A stretch of 5,971 nt of DNA from Actinomycetes bacterium (lineage in GTDB: Bacteria; Actinomycetota; Acidimicrobiia; Acidimicrobiales; Palsa-688): assembly GCA_021827225.1 (NCBI GenBank), contig JAKAXG010000303.1:1-5971 (forward strand). The letters run 5' to 3'. Position numbers and translations under genes: made by a program. The notes under the pieces are model-generated. The model saw nothing but the letters and a program-made list of their open reading frames with translations, was not told the origin of the DNA and searched no databases. Numbering within the stretch: the stretch's first letter is position 1; each line of letters starts with the position of its first letter. Shown here piece by piece: positions 4,638-5,971 of the stretch.

Positions 4638-5971
4638 TCAGAAGCCGGGCGGGCGGGGACAGCCGCCGAGCAGATCGGAGAGGTACCGGGCCAGGTGGAG
4701 GGTGGTGCGGTCGTGCAGGTAGGCGCCGACGACCTGGATCCCCACCGGCAGACCCGACGGGGTGAGACCGACGGGCACCACCGTGGCCGGGAGGTAGCAG
4801 ACCCCGGCGGGAGCCATCCACGCGGCGGCGTCCCAGTACGGCCAGTCCCGGCCCGAGAAGCGGACGGTACGCGCCGCCTGAGGCTGGCTGTGGTCGTGGG
4901 GGATGGCCGGGCAGGGCATCACCGGCAGCAGGAGGGCGTCCCAGGTGGCGAAGAACTGCTCGCCCGCCAGGCGCATCTGGAGGCGGCGCTCGTTCACCGA
5001 CAGCCATTCCCGATGACGGATGGCCATCCGGCGGCGGGTCTCGCCCGCCGCCGTGGCACTGGAGTCCGCGGCGAACGCCTCGATGGTCGCCCGGCTGGCG
5101 CCACCCGACAGGGCGGCCTGGAGCAGGGTCGAGAAGGTGTCGACCGCCTTGTCGAGACTGAACGACGGCCGGGCTGAGTCGTCTACGACCGCGCCCGCGG
5201 CGGTCAGCGCCCCCGACGCCTTCTCGAGCAGTCCCTTCACCTCGGGTTCGACCGGGCACCGCGGGTCGTCGAGCCAGGCGGCCACGCGGTAGTCAGCCAG
5301 GTGCTGGCGGCGGGGAGGGGGTAGCTCCAGGCGCCAGGCCGGGTGGTTCCACCGGTCCGGGCCGGCCAGGACATCCAGGGCCCTCTCCAGGTCGGCGACG
5401 GACCGGGCCATCGGGCCGCCGACTGCGAGATCGGCCTGGCTGAGGGTTCCGGGCGGGCCGGGGATCTGTCCGTGGGCGGGGACGATGCCGTAGCTCGGCT
5501 TGTGCCCCATCACCCCGGACATGTGGGCGGGCAGCCGGATGGACCCGCCGATGTCGCTGCCCAACTCGAGCGGGGTGAACCCACAGGCCAGGGCGGCCGC
5601 CGAGCCGCCCGACGACCCGCCGGCCGTCCGGTCAGGGTCGTAGGGGTTGGTGGTCGTGCCGAACAGCTCGTTGTAGCTCTGGAAGTCGCCGGCGTATATC
5701 GGCAGGTTCGTCTTGCCGAAGATGACCGCTCCCGCCTCGCGCAGGCGGGCCACCGGCCAGGCGTCGGCTGAGGGCACGAAGTCCTCGAGTTCCGGGGCGC
5801 CGGAGGTGGTGCGCATCCCGGCCGTCTGCCAGGAGTCCTTCACCGTCATGGGCACTCCGTGCAGGGGTCCGAGGTTGCCGCCGCCGGCGACGGCCTCGTC
5901 GGCGGCCGCGGCCTGACGGGTGGCCGCCTCGACGTCGAGGGTGACGACGCTGTTCACGGGCTTGTCGAGCC
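4638..5971 (-). CDS. Amidase-signature family hydrolase, N-terminus beyond window edge
   Basis: About 443 residues of an amidase-signature enzyme are visible. This Ser-cisSer-Lys family hydrolyses carboxamides and related acyl bonds. Counting from the GTG at 5957, the triad is Lys40 (PMTVKDS), cis-Ser115 (GGSSGGS, 113-119) and nucleophile Ser139 (GSDIGGSIRLP). Other family marks are LGPLHGVP, NPYDPDRTAGGSSGG, GHKPSYG, GGPMARS and the C-terminal LPATVVPVG with GLPVGIQVVG. All catalytic residues are intact. The frame stays open to the edge, where the residues LDKP precede VNSVVTLD as in complete homologues. The internal GTG at 5957 is therefore not the true start, and roughly 30-50 residues are missing. 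The closest-looking relatives are general cytoplasmic amidases of actinobacteria, not GatA, since no GatB or GatC is nearby. The substrate is unknown. Its stop lies 16 bp from the stop of the converging EAL gene. Confidence 0.94.
   Translation of the reverse strand, partial: LDKPVNSVVTLDVEAATRQAAAADEAVAGGGNLGPLHGVPMTVKDSWQTAGMRTTSGAPELEDFVPSADAWPVARLREAGAVIFGKTNLPIYAGDFQSYNELFGTTTNPYDPDRTAGGSSGGSAAALACGFTPLELGSDIGGSIRLPAHMSGVMGHKPSYGIVPAHGQIPGPPGTLSQADLAVGGPMARSVADLERALDVLAGPDRWNHPAWRLELPPPRRQHLADYRVAAWLDDPRCPVEPEVKGLLEKASGALTAAGAVVDDSARPSFSLDKAVDTFSTLLQAALSGGASRATIEAFAADSSATAAGETRRRMAIRHREWLSVNERRLQMRLAGEQFFATWDALLLPVMPCPAIPHDHSQPQAARTVRFSGRDWPYWDAAAWMAPAGVCYLPATVVPVGLTPSGLPVGIQVVGAYLHDRTTLHLARYLSDLLGGCPRPPGF

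Noticed and set aside
4618..5259. Second minus-strand open frame overlapping the amidase
   Set aside because: Arg/Gly/Pro-rich, out of frame with the amidase, and no motif.
4638..5957. Amidase as GatA of the Asp/Glu-tRNA amidotransferase
   Set aside because: No GatB or GatC nearby, and the C-terminal half resembles general amidases. The family triad alone does not indicate GatA.

Overview
The window is visibly very GC-rich, with strong G/C preference at third codon positions, frequent GTG starts and few Shine-Dalgarno sequences. This suits a high-GC actinobacterium (Actinomycetota). Nothing in it fixes the genus, and no rRNA, tRNA, CRISPR array, transposase or integrase is visible.

Layout. 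Positions 1-330 hold no convincing gene. They carry two perfect palindromes (41-59 and 67-81) over a possible promoter, then a GC-rich block with a perfect two-copy 37-bp tandem repeat (152-225) and a hairpin (215-241). Three plus-strand genes follow: a GlcG/HbpS-family small protein (331-768), an isocitrate lyase/PEP mutase-superfamily enzyme whose GTG start overlaps the preceding stop (765-1802), and a 12-helix MFS transporter (1846-3135). The first two are almost certainly co-transcribed. The transporter probably belongs to the same unit, but a GC-only hairpin lies in the 43-bp gap before it. Next come a 60-residue DUF1059-family protein (3246-3428) and, 47 bp later, an EAL-domain cyclic-di-GMP phosphodiesterase with a degenerate CBS-like C-terminal half (3476-4621). 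A minus-strand amidase-signature hydrolase (4638-5971) converges on the EAL gene, leaving only 16 bp, and runs off the right edge without its N-terminus.

How the genes may work together (inference). The first three look like a small carboxylic-acid uptake and cleavage cassette: a transporter, a C-C bond lyase acting on a 2-hydroxy/oxo dicarboxylate-like substrate, and a GlcG-type partner of unsettled function. The DUF1059/EAL pair looks like a separate signalling module. The amidase is probably an independent hydrolase.

I found no clear evidence of a wholly new system. The most unusual items are the in-frame 21-bp minisatellite inside the lyase (heptapeptide GLPATGV, three copies), the non-coding 37-bp tandem repeat in the leader, the palindrome placed inside a possible 19-bp promoter spacer, and the EAL-CBS-like architecture beside DUF1059.
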